Source: Clostridium_AM tanneri
GTDB taxonomy: Bacteria; Bacillota; Clostridia; Clostridiales; Clostridiaceae
Direction of reading: 5' to 3'
Length of the DNA: 64,000 nt
Assembly (NCBI RefSeq): GCF_033659955.1
Contig: NZ_JARUJP010000004.1
Location: 157,262 to 221,261 of the forward strand
This document shows positions 1 through 7,408 of this stretch, piece after piece. The notes beneath the pieces were generated by a model, which saw only the letters and a list, made by a program, of their open reading frames with translations, was not told the origin of the DNA and did not search any database. Position 1 is the first letter of the stretch. Every line of letters begins with the position of its first letter. A program made the position numbers and the translations under genes.

Positions 1-7
1 TCAGCTT

Positions 8-148
8 TTATCTAGTTTCTGCGACTAACTTGTCTACAGCTAAGTTTACCTCATTAGAAGCTTTAACCTGTAATTGGGAAAGTTCATTAAGCTTATTTGT
101 TGAACTCTTAATATTCTTTATTTCATCTGAAAGCTGGCCTAAAATTTA
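8..148 (-). pseudogene. 3' remnant of a coiled-coil (possibly chemoreceptor) gene
   Basis: On the minus strand a frame of about 46 codons runs from a TAA at 146-148 to a TAA at 8-10, with no start codon or Shine-Dalgarno. The peptide is rich in Asn, Ser, Leu, Lys and Glu with heptad-like spacing (for example QLSDEIKNIKSSTNKLNEL) and would suit the helical C-terminal end of a methyl-accepting chemotaxis protein. I infer a decayed gene end, cut off upstream right where the hairpin at 149-172 begins. It could also be chance coding in non-coding DNA. The chemoreceptor identity is weak. Confidence 0.3.
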
Positions 149-172
149 CCCCCTAACTTTGTAGTTAGGAGG
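149..172 (-). terminator. Hairpin after the cyclase gene, terminator-like
   Basis: A 9-bp stem (CCTCCTAAC / GTTAGGGGG on the minus strand, one G-U pair) with a 6-nt loop lies about 30 nt after the cyclase stop codon. The tail after it is AT-rich but not a clean T-run. It probably ends the gnd-zwf-cyclase transcript. Confidence 0.5.
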
Positions 173-204
173 TGTAACTGTTAATTACTATTAATATTAA
201 TTTT

Positions 205-834
205 TTATAAAGTGATTCCTTCAATCAACAATGCCCTTGTTGGCGCAGCTTCTGCACCCTTTATTTTTAAAGGTGGAGCACAAAGTACATAACTTCCTTC
301 ACTAATATCTTTCAGCCTAAGTCCCTCTACTATGGTAATTCCCGCTTCCATTAGGATTTTATGTGTCTCATGGTTTGGCTGACTTCTTTCTATTCCTAAT
401 CCATCAGTTCCAACGCCCTTTACCTCCTTTTCCTTTAGGTACTCTGCTCCACTCTTCTCTAGATAAACAAAGTCAAAATCAAATTCTTCTGTATTAGAAT
501 TTCTTGTCTTTAATATTATAAAGTCTCCCTTTTGTATATCTTTTTTTATCAGATCTTCCCTCATTATTGTATTATGAACATTAGTTAAATCCAAAACCTT
601 ACATTTAGTTATAACAGTATTTAAATCAAGAGTTTCAATAGTGCTGCCTTCTTCAATCATATGAAGAGGTGCATCAACATGAGTTCCTGTGTGCATATCC
701 ATTGAAATTCTAGATTCATAAGCACTGCTGTTAATAAAGTTCTGAACATTATTTAAAACGGGTCTCTTCTCTTCCTTATTCTTATATACCATCATATCAT
801 GGTGTATATTCATTGAAATATCATAAATTTTCAT
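205..834 (-). CDS. Cyclase-family metal-dependent hydrolase (kynurenine formamidase-like)
   Basis: A 209-aa soluble protein of the cyclase / KynB-like hydrolase family (PF04199). The family signature HxGTHxDxPxH is present as HTGTHVDAPLH at residues 48-58, giving the His and Asp ligands for divalent metal, and a second His-rich stretch (NHETHKILME) followed by an Asp/Glu-containing segment lies near residue 155. Family members hydrolyse N-formylkynurenine, isatin and other amides or lactones, so the substrate is open. It is the last gene of an operon with gnd and zwf, 39 nt after zwf, which ties it to sugar-phosphate metabolism rather than to tryptophan breakdown; no kynurenine genes are nearby. 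Start ATG has an AGGAGAAAT Shine-Dalgarno. Confidence 0.85.
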   Translation of the reverse strand: MKIYDISMNIHHDMMVYKNKEEKRPVLNNVQNFINSSAYESRISMDMHTGTHVDAPLHMIEEGSTIETLDLNTVITKCKVLDLTNVHNTIMREDLIKKDIQKGDFIILKTRNSNTEEFDFDFVYLEKSGAEYLKEKEVKGVGTDGLGIERSQPNHETHKILMEAGITIVEGLRLKDISEGSYVLCAPPLKIKGAEAAPTRALLIEGITL

Positions 835-873
835 TTATTTCTCCTTTAAACCAATAGACTAAATTTAGAACTC

Positions 874-2388
874 TTATTTTCTTGCACAAAAACTGTTAGA
901 CTCTATATTCCACCATTTTCTGTTATCTCTAGATAACAGCAGTTCCGCTTCTCTAGGACCATTGCTGCCTGCCTCATAGTTAGGAAAACTGTTTTCTTCA
1001 CTTTTCCATGCCTCTAAGATACTGTCAACAAATTTCCATGAGTACTCAACCTCATCCCATCTTGTAAAGAGAGTAGGATCACCTTTCATAACATCATAAA
1101 GCAATCTCTCATAAGCTTCTGGTGTATTGCTCTCAAATTCGCAATTTTGACAAAAATCCATCTGAAGGGGAAGAATATTATTCCTTGAACCTGGCTCCTT
1201 GCCATTAAACTGAAATACTACCCCTTCCATTGGGTTAACTTTTATAGTAAGCAAATTAGGCTGCAGTTCCTTATTTTCTTTAAAGTATAAAATATTAGGA
1301 AGTTCCTTAAATTGTACAGTTATTTCAGTAGATTTCCTATCAAGTCTCTTGCCACTTCTTATATAAAAGGGTACTCCAGCCCATCTAAAGTTCTGTACAT
1401 GCATCTTTAACGCCGCAAAGGTTTCAACTTTTGACTCCGGTGATACATTAGCTTCGTTTCTATAGGCAGGCACAACTTTACCTTCAATTGAACCTGCTCC
1501 ATATTGTCCTCTAACTACATTACTTTTAATAAATTCCGGTGTTAACTTTTCAAGAGACTGAAGTACCTTAACTTTCTCGTCTCTAATATGCTCAGTCTTA
1601 AGGCTTGGTGGTGGTTCCATGGCTGTTAAGGTAAGAAGTTGAAGCATATGGTTTTGAACCATATCTCTAAGGGCTCCTGCCTTTTCATAGTATCCTCCCC
1701 TATTTTCCACACCTACAGTTTCAATAGCAGTAATTTGAATGTTATCTATATATTTATTATTCCATATAGGCTCAAATATTGAGTTTGCAAACCTTATAAT
1801 CATGATATTCTGTATCATTTCTTTACCAAGGTAATGGTCAATTCTATAAGTGTTATCTTCTGAGAACACTTCGGTAATCTTTTTATTCAAGTATTGAGCA
1901 GATTTCAAATCTCTTCCAAAGGGTTTTTCAATAACTACTCTTTTAAAGCCTTCTCTAGTATCAACCATATTGTGATTATTTAACTTATCTACTATTACTT
2001 CAAAATATTCTGGTGCTACAGCAAGATAGTACATCCTATTTCCGTTAGTATGATACTCTTTGTCTAAAGCCTTCAAAAATTCATTTAGTTTGCTATAGCC
2101 TAAGTTATCATCAAAACTAAACTTACTATAGTATATTTTATTTCTAAGAACATTCCATAGATCATTATCAATTTTAAGTCTAGAAAATTTTTGTATTGAT
2201 TGATATATACTATCTCTATACTCTTCATGAGATAGGTCTCTTCTTCCAACAGCTACCACCGCAAAGTTTTCTGGCAGCATATTCTCATGAAGTAAGTTAT
2301 ATATAGCAGGTATAAGTTTTCTATGAGCAAGATCCCCTGTACCTCCGAAAATAGTCATAACACAGGATAAGTCTTTAGTTATTTCCAC
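874..2388 (-). CDS. zwf: Glucose-6-phosphate 1-dehydrogenase
   Basis: A 504-aa enzyme, full family length. It oxidises glucose 6-phosphate to 6-phosphoglucono-lactone with NADP+, the entry step of the oxidative pentose phosphate pathway in the cytoplasm. The N-terminal nucleotide-binding GGTGDLAHRKL is at residues 15-25, the EKPFG motif at 154-158 and the active-site RIDHYLGKE at 182-190. It lies 34 nt downstream of gnd on the same strand and 39 nt before the cyclase-family gene, so the three are read together from the promoter near 3.5 kb. No 6-phosphogluconolactonase gene (pgl) is seen in the window. Confidence 0.97.
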   Translation of the reverse strand: MEITKDLSCVMTIFGGTGDLAHRKLIPAIYNLLHENMLPENFAVVAVGRRDLSHEEYRDSIYQSIQKFSRLKIDNDLWNVLRNKIYYSKFSFDDNLGYSKLNEFLKALDKEYHTNGNRMYYLAVAPEYFEVIVDKLNNHNMVDTREGFKRVVIEKPFGRDLKSAQYLNKKITEVFSEDNTYRIDHYLGKEMIQNIMIIRFANSIFEPIWNNKYIDNIQITAIETVGVENRGGYYEKAGALRDMVQNHMLQLLTLTAMEPPPSLKTEHIRDEKVKVLQSLEKLTPEFIKSNVVRGQYGAGSIEGKVVPAYRNEANVSPESKVETFAALKMHVQNFRWAGVPFYIRSGKRLDRKSTEITVQFKELPNILYFKENKELQPNLLTIKVNPMEGVVFQFNGKEPGSRNNILPLQMDFCQNCEFESNTPEAYERLLYDVMKGDPTLFTRWDEVEYSWKFVDSILEAWKSEENSFPNYEAGSNGPREAELLLSRDNRKWWNIESNSFCARK

Positions 2389-2422
2389 TTAAATCACCAT
2401 CTTCCAAAATATAATGTCCTGT

Positions 2423-3319
2423 TTACTTCTTAGCAACTGCATGGCCGCCAAATTCATTCCTTAGTGCAGCTACAACCTTACCAGTAAAAGTATCTTCTTG
2501 TTCAGAACGATATCTCATAAATAAAGACTCGGTGATTATTGGTGCAGGAACCTTAAGCTCTAAAGCCTCTTGTACTGTCCATAACCCCTCTCCTGATGAG
2601 TACATTATACCCTTAATTCCATCTAAATTAGCATCCTTTCTAAAGGCACTTTCCGCAAGCTCCATGAGCCACCCACGAATAACAGAGCCATTGTTCCAAA
2701 CCCTAGCTACTTCCTTATAATTTAAATCAAATTGGCTTTTTTCAAGTATTTCAAACCCTTCTCCCATAGCTTGCATCATTCCGTATTCAATACCATTGTG
2801 GACCATTTTAACAAAATGTCCAGAACCGTTTTTACCTGTATGCAAATATCCCTTTTCTACACTTATATCCTTAATAAGTGGCTCTATGTGCTTAAAAACA
2901 TCCTCTTCAGCACCTACCATTGTACAAGCGCCATTTCTAGCTCCTTCTATTCCACCGCTTGTTCCCACATCTACAAAATCTATTTCTTTCTCCTTTAATT
3001 CTCTATATCTCCTAAGAGTATCTTTATAATTTGAATTTCCTCCATCAATAATTATGTCCCTCTTATTTAATAATCGTACAAGCTTCTCTACCATATCGTC
3101 TACTGTGTTTCCTGCAGGCACCATAAGCCAAATAATTTTTCTTCCAGTTAACTTATTTACTAACTCCTCTATGCTATAGGCTCCTGTAATACCTTCCTTT
3201 TCTGCTTCCTTCACCTTTTCCGCCGTTCTATTAAAAGCCACTACCTTATGACCTTTATCTCTCATATTTAGTGCAAGGTTAAAGCCCATTCTTCCCAAAC
3301 CAATTAAACCTATTTCCAT
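2423..3319 (-). CDS. gnd: 6-phosphogluconate dehydrogenase, short (YqeC/Gnd-like) form
   Basis: A 298-aa dehydrogenase that converts 6-phosphogluconate to ribulose 5-phosphate, CO2 and NAD(P)H. The Rossmann motif GLIGLGRMG is at residues 4-12; the substrate-binding VGTSGGIEGA lies near residue 118 and the catalytic Lys in GHFVKMVHNGIEYGMMQ near 170. It is about 170 residues shorter than the classical dimeric Gnd and matches the compact decarboxylating form found in many Firmicutes and in Archaea, often NAD-linked. First gene of the gnd-zwf-cyclase operon; Shine-Dalgarno AAGGAGGACTAC. Cofactor preference cannot be read from the sequence by eye. Confidence 0.92.
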   Translation of the reverse strand: MEIGLIGLGRMGFNLALNMRDKGHKVVAFNRTAEKVKEAEKEGITGAYSIEELVNKLTGRKIIWLMVPAGNTVDDMVEKLVRLLNKRDIIIDGGNSNYKDTLRRYRELKEKEIDFVDVGTSGGIEGARNGACTMVGAEEDVFKHIEPLIKDISVEKGYLHTGKNGSGHFVKMVHNGIEYGMMQAMGEGFEILEKSQFDLNYKEVARVWNNGSVIRGWLMELAESAFRKDANLDGIKGIMYSSGEGLWTVQEALELKVPAPIITESLFMRYRSEQEDTFTGKVVAALRNEFGGHAVAKK

Positions 3320-3488
3320 TATTGTAGTCCTCCTTAAAGATTATAAACAATAGCTTATAACATAGTATTATTTATAATTAACTAAATTTATACTTTTATA
3401 TTTCTCAGTTATAGTAACAGGTATACCAAATTTATATAATAAAAGCAGAAAATTATTATTCTACATTTTTGGCTGTAATTTTATTAAC

Positions 3489-3516
3489 ATTATACCATAT
3501 TTTTAATACCAATCAA
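3489..3516 (-). promoter_or_regulatory. SigA-type promoter for gnd-zwf-cyclase
   Basis: Minus-strand TTGATT (3511-3516), a 16-bp spacer, and TATAAT (3489-3494) with an upstream TGG that makes a near extended -10. It faces gnd, leaving a leader of about 160 nt. Confidence 0.6.
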
Positions 3517-3529
3517 TAATAATTATTAC

Positions 3530-3557
3530 TTAACACTTCATACTAATATGGTATAAT
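3530..3557 (+). promoter_or_regulatory. Divergent plus-strand promoter with no gene behind it
   Basis: TTAACA (3530-3535), 16-bp spacer, TATAAT (3552-3557), with the same ATGGTATAAT core as the gnd promoter. Reading right, it meets no ORF before the hairpin at 3596-3636. The rest of 3320-3661 holds nothing else that I recognise. Confidence 0.4.
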
Positions 3558-3595
3558 TTTTCTTATATTTTGTGCATAACTCTTTTTTAATCATA

Positions 3596-3636
3596 AAAAG
3601 GGCATAAAAGTAAAAAACTTACTTTTACGCCCTTTT
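3596..3636 (-). terminator. Terminator of the deoxynucleoside kinase gene
   Basis: An 18-bp stem (AAAAGGGCGTAAAAGTAA and its near-perfect complement on the minus strand) with a short loop, ending in TTTTTATGA on the minus strand, about 26 nt after the kinase stop. Confidence 0.85.
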
Positions 3637-3661
3637 GGATATGCTATATATCTTTAATATG

Positions 3662-4333
3662 TTATCTTATTTCCTTAAGCTTATTTTTTATTAAAGAAAT
3701 AATGTATTCCCTGTCCCTTTCATTATGTACATAATCAAGATTGTCTACCTCTACTACAAGTAGTGGTGATATATTATATTCACTAAAATAATCTTCATAT
3801 TCCTTATTTAATTGCTCCCAGTATTCCCTTTCAACAACCTGTTCATAATCTCTTCCCCTTAACTTTATCTTTCTAATGATATCATCTGTGCTGCTCTTAA
3901 GATAAATCATTAGCTTAGGTGGCTCCACATGCTCAAGCATATTAGCTAAAAGGTCCTTATATAGGGCATATTCTTCTGACTCCATTTCCTGATTATCTGC
4001 TAAAAGCTTAGCAAATATTACATCCCCATATATACTTCTATCCATTACAGTACCATCAATTTTAGCTGCTTCCTTAAGCATAGCAAACCTTTTATTTAAA
4101 AAGAATATCTGTAGTGGAAAAGAATATCGCTTTCTATTATAGTAAAACTTATCTAATAGAGGATTGTCTGTTACAGGCTCTAAAAAAGGAGTATATCTAA
4201 ATTCCTCTTCTATAATATTCATAAGACTTGTCTTACCTGCTGCTACACAACCATCTATTATAATTGAATTCATTATTTTATCTTCCTTTCTGGCACTTTT
4301 TAATAACTTAAAAAACTCTATGTATTCATTCAT
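3662..4333 (-). CDS. Deoxynucleoside kinase (dGK/dAK family)
   Basis: A P-loop kinase that phosphorylates deoxynucleosides for nucleotide salvage. The Walker A motif GCVAAGKTS follows the start of the conserved core; DRSIYGD (lid/substrate Arg) and the C-terminal YExxF region are also present. Two starts are plausible. The ATG at 4333 has AGGAGG at 7 nt spacing and gives 223 aa with a 20-residue extension before the fold. The ATG at 4273 (MNSIIIDG) has AAGGAAG at good spacing and gives the 203-aa length usual for the family. I list the longer one. A GTG further upstream at 4351 is excluded because it precedes the Shine-Dalgarno. Confidence 0.88.
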   Translation of the reverse strand: MNEYIEFFKLLKSARKEDKIMNSIIIDGCVAAGKTSLMNIIEEEFRYTPFLEPVTDNPLLDKFYYNRKRYSFPLQIFFLNKRFAMLKEAAKIDGTVMDRSIYGDVIFAKLLADNQEMESEEYALYKDLLANMLEHVEPPKLMIYLKSSTDDIIRKIKLRGRDYEQVVEREYWEQLNKEYEDYFSEYNISPLLVVEVDNLDYVHNERDREYIISLIKNKLKEIR

Positions 4334-4417
4334 TAATTTGCCTCCTAGCACATCTACTAAATAGAATCCTATATTAATATAACCAACATATTATATATTA
4401 AATAGTTCCAGAAAGAC

Positions 4418-4444
4418 AAGCCTTAAAGGAGACCTTTAAGGCTT
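4418..4444. terminator. Hairpin between the kinase gene and the small ORF
   Basis: A perfect 12-bp stem (AAGCCTTAAAGG / CCTTTAAGGCTT) with a 3-nt loop. It sits just after the stop of the small minus-strand ORF at 4453-4608. T-content after it is modest on either strand. Confidence 0.55.
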
Positions 4445-4452
4445 ATTTATAT

Positions 4453-4608
4453 TTAGGTACACTCAATTTTTATATTATATCTTTTCATAGTCTCTTCGCT
4501 TAGAGTTCCAAGCTCTCTAAATTCTATTTCTATCATCAAAATTATATCCTCAGGTAACTCTTCATTATCTACTTTAAAGATAATGGACTCAGTTTTAAAA
4601 ATTAACAT
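4453..4608 (-). CDS. Small acidic protein of unknown function
   Basis: A 51-codon ORF too short for routine calling. The ATG at 4608 has a GAGGG Shine-Dalgarno at 8 nt; an in-frame ATG at 4623 (MRVDY...) would add five residues but lacks a good site. The peptide (MLIFKTESIIFKVDNEELPE at its start) alternates hydrophobic and acidic residues like a small beta-alpha protein, has no membrane span and ends in KIECT. A hairpin follows the stop directly. I do not recognise the family. The clean site, codon use like its neighbours and the following hairpin argue that it is real. Confidence 0.5.
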   Translation of the reverse strand: MLIFKTESIIFKVDNEELPEDIILMIEIEFRELGTLSEETMKRYNIKIECT

Positions 4609-4821
4609 ATAATCAACCCTCATTAAATTATTATTTCTTCAAAAAGTTTTATTTAGAAGGTATTATTCCTATATATATTTATTACATTTTTTTTATTTAT
4701 AGTACTAATCTTTTTTCTGAATTATTTTTTTATATATTCTTATTCTAATGATGGTTAATAGGTGATTACAAAAGTAATCTTTTAAAAACTCCCCTATACC
4801 TTTCTCTAAAGTATACAATTT

Positions 4822-4860
4822 AAAAACCTCTAACCTTTCAAAATAAAAGATTAGAGGTCT
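4822..4860 (-). terminator. Terminator of the ABC-2 exporter operon
   Basis: Minus-strand stem ACCTCTAA-T-CTTT / AAAG-G-TTAGAGGT followed by TTTTT, immediately after the permease stop. Confidence 0.85.
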
Positions 4861-4864
4861 TTAT

Positions 4865-6529
4865 TTAAACTTCTATATTGGCAAATAGTTCTGCTCCCTT
4901 AGTAACAGTGATTTGGTAGAGTATATAATCGATAATAACAAATAATATACATAGAGATATACTTACAGTGACACCGTATTCTTGAAGTCTTATAGCTAAG
5001 AATGCAACTAAAGCTCCTCCAATCATACCTAGTACTAGATTTATAATTACATTAAAGTTCTGTTTTACTGCTTTTACTTCATTATCCCAAGTTAATTTTG
5101 GAAAGTTTAAATCAATTAATATTCCTACTAATGATGAAAATATAATACCTGGTAAAGAAGATACTAATACTACAAAAGGCAAGTATAACGGTATTCTAAT
5201 AAGTAATACTGCTGCTAAAATCATAATTATTACAGATATAGTTCCCATAATTATCCCAGATAATAGTTTTGCAGTAATTTGGGTTTTATAACTAGTGGGA
5301 AGATACTTACTAATAAATATATTTTGCCCTTCTCTTGATATGGCCGTAGAGGTTATACCATTAGTAGAAGCGAGAAATATACTAGCAGCTAAAGATATCC
5401 CTATAACCATAGATATTATACTTGGATCCTTAATGAACTCTGAAGTATTTCTTAGTTCTACTAACATTTCAGGTTGGGTAAAAGCTGGAATTAGCATAAA
5501 AACTGGCCACAAGAAATTCATTAGTATACAATTCATAAAATAAACTGGCGTTCTAAATAGAAGTCTAAGTTCCTTCTTTGTTAAAGCATTAAGAGATGTC
5601 TTTTTCACAATTTGCTTTGCTAGCTCTTTAGAGGACAACTCTCTTCTTTTTGAAGAGGTTTCTGAAATTCCAACTACCCCTCTAAAATACAGTTTTTCTC
5701 CTAACATTACAAACAATAAAATTACAACTAAAGTAATCCCTGCAAATAGAAACATATTTACGAGTCCCTGTAAACTACTGTTATAAATTAATGCCTTGGT
5801 CACTATAGCTGTTCCTGGAAACATCTTGTTTGAAGCTTCAAGTAGAGAATTATTCCCAGCAGTTATCATTTGAAGCATCTTCTCTGGATCCCTTGAAGAA
5901 ACGCCTATTCTTTGCATACCAATATTTAACCCTATGGCAAAAAACATGGCTATAATCCCGCCTAATATTTTAAGTTTATCTCTGTGTCTGCCTATATTTG
6001 TAAAGCTCATAAGTATCATATTTAACACTGAGGAAATAGTTAAAGGCATTATAGGCAGTAGTAAAAATATTATCGCTGAATTAAGATAATATACTATTCC
6101 GGCATCACTTTTTATTCCATAAACAATTAATAGAGGAAGCAGCAAAATTAACTCTGTTAAATATTCATAAAATAGTGCTACTGTAAACTTTGCACCTAAA
6201 ATTTCAGAAGGTTTAAAAGGTAGCGGCAGTAAATTCTCTATATCATTTCCAAAGTAAAGCACATTTAAAGAATAAAAAATACCAAAGAAAAATATAAATA
6301 TACTTACAAAAGAAACACCTAGCCCAAGTATTAGTCCCTGCTGATTTATCTTTAGCAAAACGTCATAGGCAGATCCGATAAACTGTATAATAAGCAAAAT
6401 TGTAGGTGCAAAAGCTAATGCCAAAAGCCCCCACATTGCTAGCGTTTTATTTCTCTTCTTTTTATCTTGTCTTAAAGGGCTTCCTCCATTTTTCAAAAGT
6501 ACCTTTGTCAAGGCTATATACCTACTCAT
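4865..6529 (-). CDS. ABC-2 type exporter, membrane subunit
   Basis: A 554-aa integral membrane protein with about twelve hydrophobic segments (first near residues 30-52, last near 515-540) and a cytoplasmic loop around residue 300. It partners the ATPase encoded just upstream; the two genes overlap by 8 nt, so they are co-translated. Proteins of this type (large two-fold ABC-2 permeases in Firmicutes) are described as putative exporters of unknown substrate. No substrate clue exists in the neighbourhood. Confidence 0.8.
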   Translation of the reverse strand: MSRYIALTKVLLKNGGSPLRQDKKKRNKTLAMWGLLALAFAPTILLIIQFIGSAYDVLLKINQQGLILGLGVSFVSIFIFFFGIFYSLNVLYFGNDIENLLPLPFKPSEILGAKFTVALFYEYLTELILLLPLLIVYGIKSDAGIVYYLNSAIIFLLLPIMPLTISSVLNMILMSFTNIGRHRDKLKILGGIIAMFFAIGLNIGMQRIGVSSRDPEKMLQMITAGNNSLLEASNKMFPGTAIVTKALIYNSSLQGLVNMFLFAGITLVVILLFVMLGEKLYFRGVVGISETSSKRRELSSKELAKQIVKKTSLNALTKKELRLLFRTPVYFMNCILMNFLWPVFMLIPAFTQPEMLVELRNTSEFIKDPSIISMVIGISLAASIFLASTNGITSTAISREGQNIFISKYLPTSYKTQITAKLLSGIIMGTISVIIMILAAVLLIRIPLYLPFVVLVSSLPGIIFSSLVGILIDLNFPKLTWDNEVKAVKQNFNVIINLVLGMIGGALVAFLAIRLQEYGVTVSISLCILFVIIDYILYQITVTKGAELFANIEV

Positions 6530-7247
6530 TTTCAGTCATCTCCAAAAATATATTTTCTAAGGATTTATTCTCTTTGAATTGTTCTTTTAATTCTTCAAAA
6601 GTACCAGAAAATAATATTTTTCCCTTATTTATAATAGCAATTCTATCGCATATTTTTTCTGCAACCTCAAGAACATGAGTAGAAAAAAACACTGTATTTC
6701 CCTTATCTGCATGCTCCCTCATCATCTCCTTCAGCATATATGCTGATTTAGGATCTAAACCTGTCATAGGCTCATCTAGTATCCATACTGATGGGTTATG
6801 CACAAGGGCTCCCGTTAAAATAATTTTTTGTCTCATTCCATGAGAATAACTTTGAATTTGATCACCTAAAGCTTTAGTCATCTCAAATCTTTCTGATAAC
6901 TTTCTTATTCTATCTTCTCTTTCTTCACTTTCTACACCATATATGTCTGACATAAAGTTTAAATATTCAATTCCTTTAAGTCTTAAAAACATATCCGGAC
7001 TATCTGGCACAAAACCAAATTGTTTTTTTGCCTCTATAGGATTATCCTTTATATTTACTCCATTTATAGTTATATTTCCTGCATCAGAATTTATAATCCC
7101 AGTAAGCATCTTAATAGTAGTGGTTTTTCCTGCTCCATTAGGTCCTAAAAAACCAAATATTACTCCATTTGGTATTGAGAGATTTAGGTTATCTACTGCT
7201 TTTTGTTTTCCGTTATAACTTTTACTTATATTGACTAATTCTACCAT
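6522..7247 (-). CDS. ABC transporter ATP-binding subunit
   Basis: A 241-aa ATPase: Walker A GPNGAGKTTT (about residues 35-44), Q-loop in KKQFGFVPDSPDMF, signature SYSHGMRQK, Walker B VWILDEPMTGLDP and the switch His in STHVLEVAE. It drives the adjacent permease, most likely for export since no binding protein is present. It has a GGGGGAA Shine-Dalgarno. First gene of the two-gene operon. Confidence 0.93.
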   Translation of the reverse strand: MVELVNISKSYNGKQKAVDNLNLSIPNGVIFGFLGPNGAGKTTTIKMLTGIINSDAGNITINGVNIKDNPIEAKKQFGFVPDSPDMFLRLKGIEYLNFMSDIYGVESEEREDRIRKLSERFEMTKALGDQIQSYSHGMRQKIILTGALVHNPSVWILDEPMTGLDPKSAYMLKEMMREHADKGNTVFFSTHVLEVAEKICDRIAIINKGKILFSGTFEELKEQFKENKSLENIFLEMTENE

Positions 7248-7337
7248 TCTTATTCCCCCAAGTTATATTTATTATAGCTATTATATTTGTTATACATAAT
7301 ATAGGGCAAATATAATAACTCTGCAAGTAATTTTCAT

Positions 7338-7381
7338 AATAAAAAATTTAGGATTAAAATTTAACCCTAAATTTTTTATTA
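7338..7381. terminator. Terminator after the VIT/VWA gene
   Basis: Inverted repeat of about 15 bp (AATAAAAAATTTAGG / CCTAAATTTTTTATT) with T-runs on both strands, placed between the VIT/VWA stop and the ABC ATPase start. Confidence 0.75.
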
Positions 7382-7408
7382 TATTCTAGTAAATATTAAA
7401 CCATGTAT

